From: an uncultured Flavobacteriaceae bacterium
GTDB lineage: Bacteria; Bacteroidota; Bacteroidia; Flavobacteriales; Flavobacteriaceae
Reading direction: 5' to 3'
Length of the DNA stretch: 64,000 nucleotides
Assembly (NCBI GenBank): GCA_947495135.1
Contig: CANLXN010000001.1
Location: 744,001-808,000, forward strand
The notes under the pieces were generated by a model. The model was not told the DNA's origin, did not search any database, and was given only the letters and a program-made list of their open reading frames with translations. Of the stretch, positions 60,712-64,000 are shown piece after piece (the stretch's first letter is position 1; each line of letters begins with the position of its first letter). A program made the translations under genes and the position numbers.

Positions 60712-61332
60712 ATGCCTTTCAAAAAATTACATTCCGACATACAAGAGAAGCTTACCTTTCTAGAAATAGACACTCCCACTGCTTTCCAGACCAAAAGCAT
60801 TCCCGTTATAAAAAGCGGCGCCAATGTGTATTGCGAAGCGCCAAAAGACAGTGGAAAAACAACTACTCTTGTACTTACTACTTTGCAAAAACTAAAATGT
60901 GAGGCAGTGGGAGATACTCCCAGAGCCATCGTTCTAGTAGAGGATAAAAAAAGAGCGTTAGAGTTGTACGAAATATTTTTAACCTACACCAAGCATAATT
61001 CGTTGCGGGTGTATGTGGGTTATGAGCAATTGCATATTGATGTACAAAAATCTGAAATCTACATGGGAATAGACATTCTTATTTCTACCCCTAAATCCAT
61101 GAATAAGTTGTTTTTATTAAATGGAGTTGCTACCTCCCAACTCAAAATATTTAGCATTGATGATGCAGAGTTTTTGGTACAGAAGTCGGCGTATGCTGCA
61201 GTTATGTCCATCACCCAAAGTATCAAAAAATGTCAATACGTATTGTATACGGAAGAATTGCATCCAAGATTGAAGCGATTTGAATCTTATTTCATGGAAC
61301 ATTCCAAGATCGTATCAATAGACAGTGTATGA
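60712..61332 (+). CDS. DEAD-box-helicase-like single RecA domain protein with degenerate motif II (start moved to MPFKKLH)
   Basis: Q-motif-like PTAFQTKSIPVIKSGANVYCEAPKDSGKTTT, ILISTPKSMNKL, FSIDDAEFLV in place of DEAD; no C-terminal helicase domain. Confidence 0.8.
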   Translation: MPFKKLHSDIQEKLTFLEIDTPTAFQTKSIPVIKSGANVYCEAPKDSGKTTTLVLTTLQKLKCEAVGDTPRAIVLVEDKKRALELYEIFLTYTKHNSLRVYVGYEQLHIDVQKSEIYMGIDILISTPKSMNKLFLLNGVATSQLKIFSIDDAEFLVQKSAYAAVMSITQSIKKCQYVLYTEELHPRLKRFESYFMEHSKIVSIDSV

Positions 61333-61970
61333 TACCGAAGCTACATTATATTACGCAAGGCAGTTCTCCTAGAGAACATTTGGAAAACATTCAAAAAGCC
61401 TGTTCAGCTGGAATAGAATTGGTACAATTACGTCTCAAGAACATTTCAGAAAAAGAAATGCTCAAAATAGCGAATGACGCCAGGGAAATCACATCACATT
61501 TTCAAACTAGGTTAATCATAAACGATCATTATGAAATCGCAAAGGAAATCAAAGCAGATGGTGTCCATTTAGGAAAAACCGACTCCTGCCCTACTGTCGC
61601 GAGAGCGCATTTGTTCACTTGGCAAATTATTGGAGGCACAGCAAACACATTGCAAGATTGCGAAACATTGATTGAAAAAGAGGTTGATTACATTAGTTTA
61701 GGACCTTTGCGATTTACAAAAACCAAGGAAAACTTAAGTTCGATTCTCGGTTTAAACGGCTATGCCGCAATTACAGAAGCCTTAAAAACAGAAACACCCA
61801 TTCTTGGTGTGGGCGGAATCACCACTGGGGATGTTAAAGAGTTATTAGATTCGGGGATTTCTGGTATTGCAGCATCTGAGGAAATTACGCGCGATTTTAA
61901 TACCATCCGGATTTTTAATCATTTATTAAAAGCATCTTCAACAGAAGAGCAGCGGTATACCTTTGAGTAA
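61329..61970 (+). CDS. thiE: Thiamine phosphate synthase
   Basis: LHYITQGSSPREHLENIQKACSAGIELVQLRLKN...RLIINDHYEIAKEIKADGVHLGKTD...IIGGTANTLQDCETLIEKEVDYISLGPLRFTKTK...PILGVGGITTGDVKELLDSGISGIAASEEI. Confidence 0.9.
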   Translation: MIPKLHYITQGSSPREHLENIQKACSAGIELVQLRLKNISEKEMLKIANDAREITSHFQTRLIINDHYEIAKEIKADGVHLGKTDSCPTVARAHLFTWQIIGGTANTLQDCETLIEKEVDYISLGPLRFTKTKENLSSILGLNGYAAITEALKTETPILGVGGITTGDVKELLDSGISGIAASEEITRDFNTIRIFNHLLKASSTEEQRYTFE

Positions 61971-61984
61971 AAGCCAGTGAGCAA

Positions 61985-62578
61985 TTAATCTTCCCAACCC
62001 CAAGGAGCCTCCGGAGTGTCAATAGGTTTTGTAAGATCCATCTGGACTTTAAAAATACGATCTGTGCCCAACCGTTTTAAATTATAAGTAAATACTTTTT
62101 CGTCCAAGGTGATCCACCAGACATTGGTAGCCGCCGGGGGAATCATTTGTTGGGTGTGCTCATCTGCAGGGAAAAACTGAATATCTGCTTTACCTGCATT
62201 AGATGCGGTCCCTCCATAAAAATTAATTTCATCTTCGGTTCCATCTTTATGACGATGATCGTGCTTGAGCGTAATAATACCTTCGTCCATCCTTAAAACC
62301 CAAGTCCGAGACCTATCCGTCCCTACGTAAAATGGGATTTTAATCTCCTGGTCGCTGCAAGCTCTAAGATGCATAACTAACTTCTTTCCCCCAAATGCTT
62401 CATCCTCTTCTGGCAATACCAACACTCCTTCGTAGGCATAACCACAATGAGATTTTAAGGTGTCCCAAAAGGTTTGTGAAGGACTGCTTTCTTGGGAGAA
62501 CATTGGCAAAGCAATCAATATTGCAGCAAGAATGAAGGTGTTTTTTAGAAGCATCATAAAGTATTTATAGCTTCCCAA
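61985..62578 (-). CDS. Secreted hypothetical protein
   Basis: Signal peptide MLLKNTFILAAILIALPMFSQES; conserved-looking W/D-rich domain. Confidence 0.6.
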   Translation of the reverse strand: MGSYKYFMMLLKNTFILAAILIALPMFSQESSPSQTFWDTLKSHCGYAYEGVLVLPEEDEAFGGKKLVMHLRACSDQEIKIPFYVGTDRSRTWVLRMDEGIITLKHDHRHKDGTEDEINFYGGTASNAGKADIQFFPADEHTQQMIPPAATNVWWITLDEKVFTYNLKRLGTDRIFKVQMDLTKPIDTPEAPWGWED

Positions 62579-62741
62579 ATGTATGGAATAAAGGAAGACT
62601 GAATTACTAGAGTGCTTATTTTCGATCTAACGCACCGTAAACAGGAGTATTATTTCCTAAAGTGCGCGCCTAGCTGTCTCCGAAAACACCCTGAATAAGG
62701 ACTTCGGCTTTTACTTTTTTCACAGATTAATATATAAAGCT

Positions 62742-63791
62742 CTAAAGGACTTCCGAAATACGCATGGCAGAAGATACCGCTCCTTCCATATATCCACCAA
62801 ATCTATTTGAAGTTTCTGTACCAGCTAAATATAACTTATTGTTCATGAGTATATTTTGGAAAATCGGATCGCCATATGGGGCATTAAAAGAAAAACCTTC
62901 CCCTTCTTTTTGTGGTGTTGTATGAATATCCAAGGACCAATCCTTTTCTTCATAACAAAGATAGTTTTCGGCTTCGACAGAAAGGTATTTGCTTAAATAT
63001 GATATGATTTTCAATTTTCGGTCATCTTTAGCATGTTTGCTGAGGGTCTGATTAATAAACCCCATAAGAGCAAATTGATTTTCTTGATAATTGGTATGAT
63101 CGTATACCTCCGTTGCTGCTCCTATCTGACTAATTATCATTCCCGACTTACCCATTTCTCTCCAAAAAGGTGTTTTATAGGTTAAAACAAATTTGGACGA
63201 GTTACTCATCCATGTATGTGTTGATGCCATTGTTTTTTTCAATTCTTCAGAGAGCTCTGGGATAAACTTCACTTGAGAAGTTAATAGTTTCGGGGGTAAG
63301 GTGGAGATTACCTTATCTCCGTAATAGGTAGCACCCTTATTTGACCGCAATTCTATGGAATTGCCCTTATCTTGAATTTCTACAATACTTTCCTTTAAAA
63401 TGATGGAACCAAAAATAGACCTCGACAGCGCATCTATTATACTGTTCGATCCATTTTCGATTCTAAAAGATGGTGCTTCATTTGGATTGACCTCAAAATG
63501 GTGAGGGGAGATCATTGTATTGTAAACCAAAGCACTTTCACCCTTTTGATATTGCTCAAAATAGTTAATCCCTAACTCATCAAGTAACCACCTTAAATTT
63601 GTGTGTTCCTTACTAAACCAAGTGGCACCAAGTTCAAGATTTGTATTATTTTCAGTAGAAATAGTATGAATTCTGCCTCCTAATCGTTCTCTCGATTCTA
63701 TGATAGTCGCTTTTACTCCTCTTTTATGAAGTAAATAAGCTATTGTTAAACCTGTGAGCCCCGCTCCCATTATAAGCACTTCGTGTTTCAT
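62742..63791 (-). CDS. Flavin-containing amine oxidase family protein
   Basis: VLIMGAGLTGLTIAYLLHKRGVKATIIESRERLGGRIHTI; C-term NKLYLAGTETSNRFGGYMEGAVSSAMRISEVL. Confidence 0.92.
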   Translation of the reverse strand: MKHEVLIMGAGLTGLTIAYLLHKRGVKATIIESRERLGGRIHTISTENNTNLELGATWFSKEHTNLRWLLDELGINYFEQYQKGESALVYNTMISPHHFEVNPNEAPSFRIENGSNSIIDALSRSIFGSIILKESIVEIQDKGNSIELRSNKGATYYGDKVISTLPPKLLTSQVKFIPELSEELKKTMASTHTWMSNSSKFVLTYKTPFWREMGKSGMIISQIGAATEVYDHTNYQENQFALMGFINQTLSKHAKDDRKLKIISYLSKYLSVEAENYLCYEEKDWSLDIHTTPQKEGEGFSFNAPYGDPIFQNILMNNKLYLAGTETSNRFGGYMEGAVSSAMRISEVL

Positions 63792-63801
63792 CAGTATAAA
63801 T

Positions 63802-64000
63802 TTACCAATCTATTGGTCTATAATCCTTAAGAAATTTACCAGACCAGTGCTTCCCAGTGTTTATTCCATCGAACAATGGGTCCATTACACGTGCCGCTCC
63901 ATCAACAATATCCAATGGTGGTTGAAAATCGTGCAATTCTTCTTTCTTCTTGGCCAACTCAATAGGATCCTCGTCCGTCACCCAACCAGTATCCACAGCA
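63802..64000 (-). CDS. SDR-family oxidoreductase, C-terminal part (gene continues off the right edge)
   Basis: [62 protein letters not shown], typical SDR C-terminus. Confidence 0.65.
   Translation of the reverse strand, partial: AVDTGWVTDEDPIELAKKKEELHDFQPPLDIVDGAARVMDPLFDGINTGKHWSGKFLKDYRPIDW

Overview
The window is a Bacteroidota (Flavobacteriaceae-like) chromosomal segment: AT-rich, with many short lipoprotein or signal-peptide ORFs, a PorV-like T9SS protein, RpoD/ECF sigma factors and LytTR systems. I saw no rRNA, tRNA or CRISPR array. The left part (1-17 kb) holds a gluconate-use operon with a gluconokinase-Gnd fusion, raiA/hpf, YceI, ThuA-like and Dabb proteins, rpoD, a Bcr/CflA MFS transporter, an ECF-sigma operon and S41 peptidases. 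The middle (17-48 kb) is a mosaic accessory region. Its gene modules are separated by degenerate intergenic repeats: a ~280-bp element in two good copies, a ~50-bp 'CATTCCAYACACATTATGCTTCCCTCC' element, and heptanucleotide (7-bp period) tandem arrays at eight loci. Modules there include an uncharacterised two-gene AT-rich cassette, a TIGR04141/DUF6119-like gene with a 68-aa partner, an O-methyltransferase/ABM/SnoaL cluster, a PadR-HAAS-hydrolase-DUF2807 operon, an ECF-sigma operon and two LytTR two-component systems. The right part (48-64 kb) holds an S74-chaperone adhesin with 17-aa repeats, hydrolases and peptidases, an S41 pseudogene broken by one in-frame stop, a scar joining pieces of three genes, a degenerate single-domain DEAD-box protein coupled to thiE, and a flavin amine oxidase. 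The best candidates for undescribed biology are the repeat-bounded cassettes at 17.4-23.3 kb and the dispersed heptad arrays. All family calls come from reading the translations, with no database search.
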